Shown one piece after another: positions 8,129-16,228 of a stretch of 64,000 nt of DNA. Position 1 is the first letter of the stretch; the number at the start of each line of letters is the position of its first letter. Location: contig NZ_FOFA01000001.1 of NCBI RefSeq assembly GCF_900110855.1, forward strand, positions 806,001 to 870,000, in the 5' to 3' direction. The notes beneath the pieces were generated by a model. It saw only the letters and a program-made list of their open reading frames with translations. It searched no databases and had not been told where the DNA came from. The stretch is from Microlunatus flavus (GTDB taxonomy: Bacteria > Actinomycetota > Actinomycetes > Propionibacteriales > Propionibacteriaceae). A program made the translations under genes and the position numbers.

Positions 8129-9181
8129 TCAGGCCGCGGCGAACACGGACGAGGCCAGCAGGTCGAGCGTCCGCTCGCGGCCGGGGTTGTGGTCGACCGG
8201 GTCGGAAGCCAGCGCGCCGGCGACCGGGTGGACCATGACCTCGTCGACGCCGAAGTGGTCGGCCAGCTGCTCGAGCTGCGCCGACGCCGTCTCGGGCGTC
8301 CCGACGACCCAGCGCTCGCTCATCTGCGCGGCGAGGGCGGCGTGCGACTCCGGCAGCCGCACCTCGGCGGCCTCCTCGACGCTCAGCTGGGGGCGCAGCT
8401 CGCCACCGGTGCGCAGCGCGACCATCGCCAGCACGTACGGCTTCGCCAGCCGGTCGGCCTCCTCCTGCGTGGGGGCGACGACGACGTTCACGGTGAGGAA
8501 CGTCTGCGGCGCGGGGCTCACGTCCGACGGACGGAACGCGCTGCGGTAGAGGTCGAGCACCTCGGCGGTGCTGTCGCCGGAGAAGTGGTGCGCGAAGACG
8601 TACGGCAGGCCCTTCTCGGCGGCGAGCCGCGCGGAGTAGTCCGACGAGCCGAGCAGCCAGGGCGTCGGGCGCCCGATGGCCTGCGGGGTGGCGCGCAGCG
8701 CGTACGCCCGGCCCTGCAGGTTGAGGCCGACGCCGGCCGGCTCCATCATCGCGACGAGGTTGTCGACGTGCTCACCGAAGCGGTCGGCGTCGCCGGTCTG
8801 CGGGCCGCCGTGGCGCAGGGCCCAGTTCGTCACCGGGTCGCTGCCGGGCGCGCGGCCGATGCCGAGGTCGATGCGGCCCGGGAACGCGGCCTCGAGCAGG
8901 GCGAACTGCTCGGCGACGACGAGCGGGGCGTGGTTCGGGAGCATGATGCCGCCGGAACCGACGCGGAGCTGCTCGGTGGCGCCGGCCAGCATCGCGATGA
9001 GGACGGGCGGGTTCGTCGAGGCGACGGCCGGCATGTTGTGGTGCTCGGCCACCCAGTAGCGGTGGAAACCGGCGGACTCCGCGCGCTTCGCCAGCGCCAC
9101 GCTCGCGGCCAGGGCCTGGCCGGTGCTCTGCCCGTCGCGGACGGGGATGAGGTCGAGGACGGACAGCCGGCGGATGCTCAT
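8129..9181 (-). CDS. LLM-class flavin-dependent oxidoreductase
   Basis: 350 residues, start ATG at 9181. Luciferase-like TIM-barrel pattern: LSVLDLIPVRDG at the N-terminus, AGFHRYWVAEHHNMPAVASTNP (flavin/substrate pocket), LRVGSGGIMLPNHAPLVVAEQFA, then FPGRIDLGIGRAPGSD. These features place it with the alkanal-monooxygenase-like single-component group. It would use reduced FMN or F420; the electron donor and substrate cannot be read from sequence. It stands 57 bases downstream of the OmpA-like gene on the same strand. Confidence 0.88.
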   Translation of the reverse strand: MSIRRLSVLDLIPVRDGQSTGQALAASVALAKRAESAGFHRYWVAEHHNMPAVASTNPPVLIAMLAGATEQLRVGSGGIMLPNHAPLVVAEQFALLEAAFPGRIDLGIGRAPGSDPVTNWALRHGGPQTGDADRFGEHVDNLVAMMEPAGVGLNLQGRAYALRATPQAIGRPTPWLLGSSDYSARLAAEKGLPYVFAHHFSGDSTAEVLDLYRSAFRPSDVSPAPQTFLTVNVVVAPTQEEADRLAKPYVLAMVALRTGGELRPQLSVEEAAEVRLPESHAALAAQMSERWVVGTPETASAQLEQLADHFGVDEVMVHPVAGALASDPVDHNPGRERTLDLLASSVFAAA

Positions 9182-9238
9182 GAGGAGTGCAACCCGGTCG
9201 GCGGGCCGGCCATTCCGACACCGGCCCGGCGGCTGGGC

Positions 9239-9781
9239 TCAGCGGCGGGTGTAGACGACGACCACCCGACGGTTGATCTTCCGGTTGCGCTCGGAGGTGT
9301 TCGGCACGGCCGGGTCCGCCTCGCCGCGGCCCTTGACCGAGAACGGGTAGTCGGCCTTCGGGAGGTCGCCCCGCAGCACCTCCGCCACCGCCTGCGCCCG
9401 CTGGCGCGACAGGGTCAGGCCGTGGGCCGCCGAGCCGAGGTCGTCGGTGTAGCCGGTGATGCTGAGCCGGCCCGGGCCCGAGCGCGTCAGCTGCTCGGCC
9501 ACGTCGTCGAGCCGGCCGCGCGCCCTGCGGTTGATCGTCGGGCTGTCGCGCGCGAAGAGCACGGTCGAGTCGAGCGTGATTCTCGTACGCCGCGGGCCGT
9601 TCTCGACGCGGGCCGTCCGCTGCAGGTCGGCGCCGGCGAAGACGATGTCGAGCACGGGTGCGACGATCGGCACCACCGGGGCGACCGGTCCGGGGGCGGC
9701 CGACGCCGGGACGACCGGCAGGAGGGTCGCCACGAGCGCCAGCCCGAGGACAGCCCCGCCCGCCCTACTGGAGCGGGACAC
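9239..9781 (-). CDS. Secreted OmpA-family peptidoglycan-binding protein
   Basis: 180 residues. A Sec signal peptide (about 1-28, ending in PASAAP) is followed by an OmpA C-terminal-like domain from about residue 65: STVLFARDSPTI, TGYTDDLGSAAHGLTLSRQRAQAV, then GRGEADPAVPNTSERNRKINRRVVV. The Asp and Arg of the TGYTDD and NRRV motifs bind diaminopimelate in characterised members. The start overlaps the stop of the upstream lipoprotein gene by 17 bases, so the two are probably co-translated and may act together at the cell wall. Confidence 0.85.
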   Translation of the reverse strand: MSRSSRAGGAVLGLALVATLLPVVPASAAPGPVAPVVPIVAPVLDIVFAGADLQRTARVENGPRRTRITLDSTVLFARDSPTINRRARGRLDDVAEQLTRSGPGRLSITGYTDDLGSAAHGLTLSRQRAQAVAEVLRGDLPKADYPFSVKGRGEADPAVPNTSERNRKINRRVVVVYTRR

Positions 9782-10400
9782 CCTTGACCGTCCCGAAGGT
9801 GGGGATGCGGACGTCGACCGTCGTCACGTCGGCCGGGGGTGCCGCGAACGTGGCCGACACCAGCAGCGGGGCGTCGTCCTCGAGGAAGACGGAGGAGAAG
9901 CCTTTCGAGCACAGGCAGGTCCCCGCTCCGTCGGAGGCCACGAGGTAGAGCTTCGCGTTCTTGCCGTCCACGAGGGTGAGGCCGTCGGCGGCGAAGGGGT
10001 CCTTGTCACCCGCGTCGGCGTTGTGGTCGCTGAGCATCTCCGCGACCTGCACGTGGTCGGACCCGGTCGCGGGTGAGCTCAGGACGAGGTTGACGTGCGA
10101 CACCGTCCCCTCGCGCAGCACGGGGTAGAGCCGGACCCTCACCTTCTGCCCGTCGAAGCCGCCCTCCCGGGTCGCGAACGGCTGACCCAGCTGGTCCGTC
10201 CCCGCGCTGGCGCTGGGGTCGGCCGGGGAGGGCTGCGCCTCCGTCGGGCTCGCCGGCGCCCCGGCCGAGGAGGCGGGCGGGTCGCTGGGGGCCGGGGCGG
10301 TGCTCGGCGAGGACCCTCCGCCCAGCACGCCGCACCCGGCGGTGAGGGCGAGGGTGGCGAGCGCCGCCGCGGCGAGCCTGGCGTGGACCGACGTCTGCAT
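9765..10400 (-). CDS. Lipoprotein of unknown function, paired with OmpA-like protein
   Basis: 211 residues from the ATG at 10400, preceded by GGAGG at good spacing. It has a signal peptide with lipobox LTAGC, then a Pro/Ala/Ser-rich spacer to about residue 75, then a beta-rich domain (KVRVRLYPVLREGTVSHVNLVLSS ... CLCSKGFSSVFLEDDAPLLVSATF) with a CxC pair. Not recognised as a named family. It resembles the small secreted domains that accompany OmpA lipoproteins in actinobacteria. First gene of a two-gene operon, divergent from the DUF429 gene. Confidence 0.75.
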   Translation of the reverse strand: MQTSVHARLAAAALATLALTAGCGVLGGGSSPSTAPAPSDPPASSAGAPASPTEAQPSPADPSASAGTDQLGQPFATREGGFDGQKVRVRLYPVLREGTVSHVNLVLSSPATGSDHVQVAEMLSDHNADAGDKDPFAADGLTLVDGKNAKLYLVASDGAGTCLCSKGFSSVFLEDDAPLLVSATFAAPPADVTTVDVRIPTFGTVKGVPLQ

Positions 10401-10499
10401 GCGTTCCTCCTGGTCGGGCCGGGGTTGGACGAGACCTGACGGTACGGCGTACCGGGGTCTCGGGCGGGCGCTCCGGCGAACCGGTGGTAGACAGCCGCC

Positions 10500-11192
10500 G
10501 TGGCGACGACGGGTCGGGTGCTCGGCGTCGACGGCTGCCGCGACGGCTGGGTCGGCGTCGCCCCGGACCCGGACGGGCCCCGGGCGTACACGGCGCCCGA
10601 CCTGCGCGCGCTGGTCGCCCTGGCCGAGGGCGACGGTTCCGTGGGGCTGGTCGGGGTGGACATACCGGTCGGGCTCCTCGACGAGGGCTGGCGCCTCGCC
10701 GACCAGGAGGCGGCCCGCGCCCTCGGCGCCCGCCGTGCGTCGATCTTCCGGACGCCGGTCAGGGCGGCGCTCGAGGCGCCCGACCACGCGAGCGGCGTGC
10801 GGATCAGCGCGCGGGCCAGCGGTGGCGGCTTCTCGGTCCAGGCCTGGGGGCTGCGGGTAAAGGTCCTCGAGGTGGACCTGCTCGTCCGCGGCGGGGAGGA
10901 CCGGGTCCGCGAGGTGCACCCGGAGCTGTCGTTCGCCCGCCTCGCCGGGCGGCCGGCCCTGCACCCCAAGAAGACCTGGGCCGGCCAGCAGGAACGCCTG
11001 GCGCTGCTGGCCGCCGCCGGCATCGACCTCACGCGGCTCCGCGGCGGCACCGGGTCGGCGGCGCCCGACGACGTGGTCGACGCCGCGGCGGTCGCCTGGA
11101 CCGCCCTCCGGCTGGCCCGCGGCGACGCCGTCAGCGTCCCCAGCCCGCCGCAGCCGGCGCCGTACGGCCTGCACGCCGCCATCTGGGTCTGA
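10500..11192 (+). CDS. DUF429 protein (predicted RNase H-fold nuclease)
   Basis: 230 residues, GTG start at 10500. The N-terminal VLGVDGCRDGWVGVA is the first strand of the DUF429 RNase H-like fold, with the metal-binding Asp. LVGVDIPVGL and ARRASIFRTPVR follow, then VREVHPELSF with a conserved acidic/His pair, then the late DDVVDAAAVAWTALR that supplies the last Asp. Catalysis is predicted, not shown. It sits alone, 44 bases before map. Confidence 0.8.
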   Translation: MATTGRVLGVDGCRDGWVGVAPDPDGPRAYTAPDLRALVALAEGDGSVGLVGVDIPVGLLDEGWRLADQEAARALGARRASIFRTPVRAALEAPDHASGVRISARASGGGFSVQAWGLRVKVLEVDLLVRGGEDRVREVHPELSFARLAGRPALHPKKTWAGQQERLALLAAAGIDLTRLRGGTGSAAPDDVVDAAAVAWTALRLARGDAVSVPSPPQPAPYGLHAAIWV

Positions 11193-11235
11193 CGCGAGGG
11201 CGTCGGGCCTTGGCCGCTGGGGCATCATCTTCGTC

Positions 11236-12003
11236 GTGATCGAGTACCGCACCCCCGCCGAGATCGAGCAGATGCGCCCCGCCGGCCGCTTCGTCGCCGA
11301 CGTCCTCACCGCGCTCGTCGACAAGGCCGCCGTGGGCGTGAACCTCCTCGAGCTCGACCAGCTGGCCCACCGGATGATCGACGAGCGCGGGGCCGAGTCC
11401 TGCTACATCGACTACCACCCGTCCTTCGGCGCCAGCCCCTTCGGCAAGGTGCTGTGCACGTCGGTCAACGACGCGGTCCTGCACGGGCTGCCGCACGACT
11501 ACACGCTCGCCGACGGCGACCTGCTGAGCGTCGACTTCGCCGCGTCGGTGGACGGCTGGGTCTCCGACTCGGCCGTCAGCGTCGTCGTCGGGCAGGTCCG
11601 CGAGCAGGACCAGCGGCTGATCGACACCACACAGGAGGCGCTCGCCGCCGGCATCGAGGCCGCGCAGGCCGGGGCCCGGGTCGGCGACATCTCCTTCGCC
11701 ATCGCGCGCGTCGCCCACCACGCCGGCTACAAGATCAACACCGACTTCGGCGGCCACGGGGTCGGGCGCACGATGCACGGGGACCCGCACGTCGCCAACG
11801 ACGGGCGCCGCGGGCGCGGCCTCACGCTGAAGCCGGGGCTCGTGATCGCCATCGAGCCCTGGTTCTGCGAGAGCACCGACAAGATCTACACCGACGCCGA
11901 CGGCTGGACGCTGCGGAGCCGCGACGGTTCCCGCGGCGCGCACTCCGAGCACACGATCGCCGTCACCGAGGACGGCCCGGTCGTCCTGACTGCTCGCGAC
12001 TAG
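11236..12003 (+). CDS. map: Methionine aminopeptidase, type I
   Basis: 255 residues from the GTG at 11236. It removes the initiator methionine from nascent proteins. The five metal ligands are recognisable: Asp in SVDFAA, Asp in VSDSAV, His in GGHGVGRTMH, Glu in IAIEPW and Glu in AHSEHT. There is no N-terminal zinc finger, so it is the short bacterial form. Actinobacteria often carry two or three map genes; this is not next to adk/secY, so it is probably an additional copy. Confidence 0.93.
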   Translation: MIEYRTPAEIEQMRPAGRFVADVLTALVDKAAVGVNLLELDQLAHRMIDERGAESCYIDYHPSFGASPFGKVLCTSVNDAVLHGLPHDYTLADGDLLSVDFAASVDGWVSDSAVSVVVGQVREQDQRLIDTTQEALAAGIEAAQAGARVGDISFAIARVAHHAGYKINTDFGGHGVGRTMHGDPHVANDGRRGRGLTLKPGLVIAIEPWFCESTDKIYTDADGWTLRSRDGSRGAHSEHTIAVTEDGPVVLTARD

Positions 12004-12005
12004 AA

Positions 12006-12050
12006 CTTCTGCACGGTTGTCCACAGCAGAGGTGGTCAACGCAGCAGAAG
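12006..12050. terminator. Imperfect inverted repeat after map
   Basis: Arms 12006-12024 and 12032-12050 match at 15 of 19 positions. The left arm contains TTGTCCACA (12017-12025). The sequence is a diverged relative of the perfect hairpin at 12982-13030 on the far side of the next gene, so the DUF559 gene is bracketed by two related hairpins. Confidence 0.55.
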
Positions 12051-12107
12051 ATCCACAGGCCGCCCGTCTGACGGCGGATCCGGGTTCGTGTCGTTACTCC
12101 TACGGAC

Positions 12108-12998
12108 GTGAGTACCGTCCAGGAGCACCTCCTGCATCAGGCCGGCGCGATCTCGACCGGCCAGGCACGCGCGGCCGGGCTCAGCCCGCGCCAGATCGAC
12201 CACAAGATCTCGACCGGAGAGTGGCTCGCGGTGAGACGCGGCGTGTACCGGCTCGCCGCCGCCGTCCCGCTGCCGGAGACGGGGTTGTGGACCGGCCTGC
12301 TCGCGCTCGGGCCTGACGCGCTCCTCGCGGAGGAGGGCGCGGTCTGGTGGTGGGGCATCGTTCCCGAATCGCCCTCCTGCTGGACCTTCGTCGCGCGCAG
12401 CACCCGCCGGGACGACGCAGGCCTCCGGACCAGCCGGGCGTTCGTGGACCGGCGCGACCAGCACCGGCACCGAGGGATCCGGGTGGTGGGCCGAGCCTGG
12501 GCCGTGCTGACGACGGCGGCGAGCCGGGAACGCCGTGAAGCCGGTCGAGGCATCGCGCTGATCGACCGCGCCAAGCAGGCCCGCCACGTCCGGCAGCACG
12601 ACTTGGAGCGAGCCTTCGAGCGTCACCCCGGCTGCTGGGGCAGCACCACCGTCCGGGCGCTGCTCGCACGCACCGGGGACGGCGCCCACTCCGAGCTCGA
12701 GCGCCTCGCGATCTCGCTCCTGCGACGCGCGGGGATCACCGGCTTCCACCCGAACCTCACGGTCCGGCTGCGCGACGGGTCAGCCGCAGAGATCGACATC
12801 GCCTTCCCGGCCCGCCGCATCGCGATCGAGCTCGACGGCTACGCGTTCCACTGCGGCGCCGACGCGTTCCGGAAGGACGTGCGGCGCGGCAACCGGCTCC
12901 TCGCCGACGGCTGGACCGTCCGCCGGTTCACGTGGGACGACCTGCTGCACGATCCGGACGCGTTCGTGGCGACCGTGCTCGAACTTCTGCAGGGTTGA
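12108..12998 (+). CDS. DUF559-domain protein with AbiEi-like N-terminus
   Basis: 296 residues from the GTG at 12108. The N-terminal HQAGAISTGQARAAGLSPRQIDHKISTGEW followed by RRGVYRL is the winged-helix of AbiEi-type antitoxin-like proteins. The C-terminal part (EIDIAFPARRIAIELDGYAFH ... DVRRGNRLLADGWTVRRFTWDDL) is the DUF559/Vsr-like endonuclease fold with the acidic ELDGYAFH core. No toxin partner (AbiEii) lies next to it, so a toxin-antitoxin role is not supported. Its final codons are formed by the left arm of a 23-bp hairpin. Paralogue of the gene at 4158-5027 (modest similarity, same architecture). Confidence 0.78.
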   Translation: MSTVQEHLLHQAGAISTGQARAAGLSPRQIDHKISTGEWLAVRRGVYRLAAAVPLPETGLWTGLLALGPDALLAEEGAVWWWGIVPESPSCWTFVARSTRRDDAGLRTSRAFVDRRDQHRHRGIRVVGRAWAVLTTAASRERREAGRGIALIDRAKQARHVRQHDLERAFERHPGCWGSTTVRALLARTGDGAHSELERLAISLLRRAGITGFHPNLTVRLRDGSAAEIDIAFPARRIAIELDGYAFHCGADAFRKDVRRGNRLLADGWTVRRFTWDDLLHDPDAFVATVLELLQG

Positions 12999-13030
12999 CC
13001 ACCTGTGAGGTGGTCAACCCTGCAGAAGTT
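12982..13030. terminator. Perfect 23-bp hairpin terminator overlapping two stops
   Basis: Arms 12982-13004 and 13008-13030 are perfectly complementary with a 3-base loop. The left arm covers the DUF559 stop (12996-12998) and the right arm abuts the L,D-transpeptidase stop at 13031. It serves the two convergent transcripts. Confidence 0.88.
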
Positions 13031-14158
13031 TCAGCGGTAGACGATGACCTTGTCGCCGGTGCGGGCCTGGGAGAAGAGCGAGGCGATGCCGGAGAGGTTG
13101 CGGACGTTGACGCAGCCGTGGGAGGCGCCGGCGTAGCCGCGGGCGGCGAAGTCGGAGCTGTAGTGCACGGCCTGGCCGCCGGAGAAGAACATCGAGTACG
13201 GCATCTTCGAGTGGTAGATCGTCGACGTCCAGGTGCGCTCCTTGCGCTGGATGCTGAACGTCCCCTCCCGCGTCGGTGTGCCGACCGCGCCGAACCGCAC
13301 GTCCATCCGCAGCTGCGGCTTGCCGTCGACCACCCAGGTCAGGCTGTTGCTGCTCTTGCTGATGCAGATCGCGCGCCCGGTCATGCAGCGGCTGTCGAGC
13401 CCCGCCTTCGACGGCTTCGGCAGCCGGTTGTGCTTGGCGTCGGAGGTCGGGGTCCGCGTCATCGCGGTCAGCCGGCTCCACGTCCGGGCGTCGACCTCAC
13501 CCGTGACGGGGATGCCGCGCTTGCCCTGGAACCCGCGCACCCCGCTCGCCGTCGCGCTGCCGTACGTCCCGGTCACCGAGCCCGAGAACCATCCGATCTG
13601 CTTGAGCCGCGCCTGCAGGTCGCGGACCTTGTCGCCGGTGGAGCCCTGGCGGTAGATCGCCTTGCCCGGCCGCAGCACGTTGTGCTTCTCGTCCTTGGTC
13701 GGCGTCGAGGTGCGCTTGGTCAGCTGCTTCCAGGTCGTCGGGTCGACCGACCCGGTCTTCTTCAGCCCGCGCTTGCCCTGGAACCCCTTGACCCCGGTGA
13801 CCGTGCTCGACCCGTACGTCCCGGTGATCGCGCCGCCGAACCAGTCGAGGTCGCGCAGGCGCACCTGCAGGTCGCGCACCTTCTCGCCCTTGTCGCCCTT
13901 CTCCAGCAGCACGGCCGGCTCGGCGGCCTTCGCCGGTGTGCGGGAGGACGGCTTGCTCGCGGGCTTCGTGGTCGGGCTGGTGCTGGGGCTCGGCTCGGGC
14001 GACGGGGCCGCGGTCGCGCTGGTCGCTCCGCTCGTCTCGGCCGGCGGCTGCGTCTCCGCCGCGCCGACGGAACCTCCCGGCACGGTCCCGCAGCCGGGCA
14101 GGACCAGGGCGGCCGCGATCAGCGCACCGGCCCAGGTCGTCCTCACGGTCGTCCGCAC
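13031..14158 (-). CDS. L,D-transpeptidase lipoprotein with two peptidoglycan-binding domains
   Basis: 375 residues, GTG start at 14158 behind GGGGGAG. Signal peptide with lipobox LPGC near residue 23, then a Ser/Thr/Pro-rich spacer, two PG_binding_1 repeats (KVRDLQVRLRDLDWFGGAITGTYG and KVRDLQARLKQIGWFSGSVTGTYG) and a YkuD catalytic domain. The active-site motif is ASHGCVNV with the catalytic Cys, preceded by VHYSSDF. It would form 3-3 cross-links or anchor proteins in the wall outside the membrane. Single gene, convergent with the DUF559 gene. Confidence 0.9.
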   Translation of the reverse strand: MRTTVRTTWAGALIAAALVLPGCGTVPGGSVGAAETQPPAETSGATSATAAPSPEPSPSTSPTTKPASKPSSRTPAKAAEPAVLLEKGDKGEKVRDLQVRLRDLDWFGGAITGTYGSSTVTGVKGFQGKRGLKKTGSVDPTTWKQLTKRTSTPTKDEKHNVLRPGKAIYRQGSTGDKVRDLQARLKQIGWFSGSVTGTYGSATASGVRGFQGKRGIPVTGEVDARTWSRLTAMTRTPTSDAKHNRLPKPSKAGLDSRCMTGRAICISKSSNSLTWVVDGKPQLRMDVRFGAVGTPTREGTFSIQRKERTWTSTIYHSKMPYSMFFSGGQAVHYSSDFAARGYAGASHGCVNVRNLSGIASLFSQARTGDKVIVYR

Positions 14159-14387
14159 GTCGCTCCCCCGCGTTGCCGCGACCCATCGTCGGACCGCGTC
14201 GTCGGCGTCACGCTAATTCACGCGGGCCCCGTCGTCACCACCCCGGACGGCCCCGGTGCCGGCTCGTGACCGGAGTCTGAAGCACCGCTCGAGGCCCTGC
14301 CCGCACGTGACCCGACCGTGACCGGCGATGGCCGCGAGCTCGGCGTGGGGCCTGCGGACGACCCGCGGACAGGTGAGGATACGGGGC

Positions 14388-14882
14388 ATGAGTCAGCCCC
14401 CGTACGGCTACGGACCGAGCGACGACCGCCGCCCGGAACCCGGCGGTCCGCCGCTGCCCCTGCCCCTGACCGAGCAGCCGCCGCGCATGCCCGCGCCGGG
14501 CGCCCGCGTCGGTCGCGCGTACGGCGTGCAGGTCCGCCAGGAGTCGCAGTACGCGAGCAACAACGCGCACGTGTCGCTGACGGTGCTCGAGTTCCGGCTG
14601 GCCGAGCCCGGCAACCCTCAGCCGCTGGACGTGCTGATGCGCGGCCGCTCGCTGTCCGGCACGGTGCGCGACGGGGACTGGGTCGAGGTGGCCGGGCCGC
14701 CCGACGCGACGAACCGCTGGAACCTGCAGAAGCTCCAGAACCTCACGACCGGCTCGACGGTCGTCGTCACGGGCGGGCGGACCAGCAAGGTGGCCGCCGT
14801 CATCGGGCTGACGATCCTGGGCGCGATGCTGCTCGTCTTCGTGGTCGTCCTGGTCGGCGTCCTGACCGCCATGGGCAGCTAG
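14388..14882 (+). CDS. Small membrane protein with cytoplasmic OB-like segment
   Basis: 164 residues from the ATG at 14388 (AGGTGAGG upstream). Pro-rich N-terminus to about residue 45, then a beta-rich stretch (SLTVLEFRLAEPGNP ... LMRGRSLSGTVRDGDWVEVAG) that looks like an OB-fold barrel, then one transmembrane helix (about 138-160) at the C-terminus. Family not recognised. It ends at a strong hairpin. Confidence 0.65.
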   Translation: MSQPPYGYGPSDDRRPEPGGPPLPLPLTEQPPRMPAPGARVGRAYGVQVRQESQYASNNAHVSLTVLEFRLAEPGNPQPLDVLMRGRSLSGTVRDGDWVEVAGPPDATNRWNLQKLQNLTTGSTVVVTGGRTSKVAAVIGLTILGAMLLVFVVVLVGVLTAMGS

Positions 14883-14884
14883 AG

Positions 14885-14914
14885 GAGCCGGCCCGTCGGA
14901 GGACGGGCCGGCTC
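14885..14914. terminator. Hairpin terminator
   Basis: Perfect 13-bp stem, GAGCCGGCCCGTC at 14885-14897 and its complement at 14902-14914, with a 4-base loop, immediately after the stop of the membrane protein and before the convergent small gene. No T run. Confidence 0.75.
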
Positions 14915-14932
14915 GTCAGCGTCGGTGGTGGC

Positions 14933-15076
14933 TCAGCGGCGGCGCGCCTGCTTGGAGAGCTTGGAGAGGCCCTCCTTGAGCTTGCGCTGGTTCTCCGGCT
15001 TCGACAGCTCGCGCGAGGCGATCTGCACGACCTTGGCCGCGACGGCGGTCTTGAGGATGGATCTGATCATGCTCAT
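14933..15076 (-). CDS. Small basic helical protein (47 residues)
   Basis: ATG at 15076 with AGGAG upstream at good spacing. Sequence MSMIRSILKTAVAAKVVQ then a lysine/arginine-rich helix ending in KQARRR. An amphipathic N-terminus and basic tail suggest membrane or nucleic-acid association, but no function can be assigned. Codon use matches neighbours, so I regard it as a real gene. Confidence 0.6.
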   Translation of the reverse strand: MSMIRSILKTAVAAKVVQIASRELSKPENQRKLKEGLSKLSKQARRR

Positions 15077-15258
15077 CGGACGCTCCTGGGTGTCGAGGTG
15101 AGGACCTTCCACGTTAGCCCGTCGGCGGCCGCCGCCGATGGGGTCGTGACACCGGTCGAGGCCTGAGGTTCCACCCAGATGACCCTGATCCGGTCGACCG
15201 CGGCCCCGGGCCCGGGCCGCGCCCTGCGCAGCGCCGGACCCGCCCGCCCGTACGGTCC

Positions 15259-16026
15259 TCAGAAGAGGGTGTAGCCGCCGTCCGCCACGAGCACGCTGCC
15301 GGTCATGAACGACGCGGCGTCGCTGGCGAGGAACACGACGAGCGGGGCGATCTCCTCGACGCTGGCGTAGCGCTGCATCGCCGCGTCCTCGATCCACATC
15401 CGCCGGAACTGCGGCTCGTCGACCGGCGCCATGTCGGTCTTGACGTAGCCCGGGGCGAGCGCGTTGACCCGCACCCCGTAGGGCGCCCACTCGGCCGCGA
15501 GGCTCTTGGTGAGCTGATGCACGGCGGCCTTGGAGGCGTTGTAGCCGGGCTGCCACTGCGGCCGGTTGACGATGAGCGCCGAGATCGAGCCGATGTTGAC
15601 GATGGTGCCGTGGCCCTGCTCGGTCAGCTGCTTGCCGAACACCCGCGAGCAGGTCCAGAGCGCGTCGACGTTGGTGGTCATGACCGACTTCCAGTCCTCG
15701 GCCGTCACCTCCAGCGCGGGCGCGTGGACGCAGGTGCCGGCGTTGTTCACGAGGATGTCGACCCGGCCGAAGTGCTCGAGCGTGCGGGCGAGGATCGTCT
15801 CGACGTCCGCGGTCACGGTGATGTCCGCGTGCACGTAGACGGCCTCGATCCCGCGGCCCTCCAGGTCGGCCACGACCTCGGCACCCAGCGGGTCGTCACG
15901 GCCGACGACGACGACCTTGGCCCCCGCCTCGCCGAGCGCCGTGGCGAAGCCGCGGCCCAGGCCGCGGGTCGCGCCGGTGACGACGGCGACCTGGCCGTCG
16001 AGTCGGAATCGGTCGAGAACAGGCAT
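15259..16026 (-). CDS. SDR-family oxidoreductase divergent from sigma factor
   Basis: 255 residues from the ATG at 16026 (GGAG six bases upstream); a GTG at 16038 is less likely. Classical short-chain dehydrogenase: TGATRGLGRG cofactor loop, NNAG, Ser in GSIS, catalytic YNASK, and a C-terminal SVLVADGGYTLF. Closest in pattern to gluconate 5-dehydrogenase/KduD-like enzymes. It is divergent from an ECF41-like sigma gene. ECF41 sigma genes usually sit next to an oxidoreductase, epimerase or carboxymuconolactone decarboxylase, so this SDR may be the sigma factor's partner and target. Confidence 0.85.
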   Translation of the reverse strand: MPVLDRFRLDGQVAVVTGATRGLGRGFATALGEAGAKVVVVGRDDPLGAEVVADLEGRGIEAVYVHADITVTADVETILARTLEHFGRVDILVNNAGTCVHAPALEVTAEDWKSVMTTNVDALWTCSRVFGKQLTEQGHGTIVNIGSISALIVNRPQWQPGYNASKAAVHQLTKSLAAEWAPYGVRVNALAPGYVKTDMAPVDEPQFRRMWIEDAAMQRYASVEEIAPLVVFLASDAASFMTGSVLVADGGYTLF

Positions 16027-16163
16027 CTCACGCTCCAATCACCCCGGGCCGGCCCCGGTGCGCTCACGCTAGGGGAGATCAGCCTCGGACGCACCTCGTG
16101 TCCATCCCTTCTGAGTACGCGAGCGCGCTCATCTGAGCGGGCTGATTCACGGGGCCGGGCAGG

Positions 16164-16190
16164 CGTCACGTCCGTGCGCGCCGGCGCGTC
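16164..16190 (+). promoter_or_regulatory. Candidate ECF41-type autoregulated promoter
   Basis: CGTCACG (16164-16170), 16 bases, then CGTC (16187-16190), about 38 bases before the sigma gene start. From memory, the ECF41 consensus is close to TGTCACA - about 16 - CGTC, so this matches at five of seven and four of four positions. Position and orientation fit autoregulation. Confidence 0.45.
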
Positions 16191-16228
16191 AGGCAGGGTG
16201 ACGTGCGGTGCGAGGGAAGGGGAACGGC

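Noticed and set aside
12108-12998. AbiEi antitoxin of a toxin-antitoxin pair
   Set aside because: The N-terminus is AbiEi-like, but no AbiEii-type nucleotidyltransferase gene lies beside it, and the C-terminal domain is DUF559.
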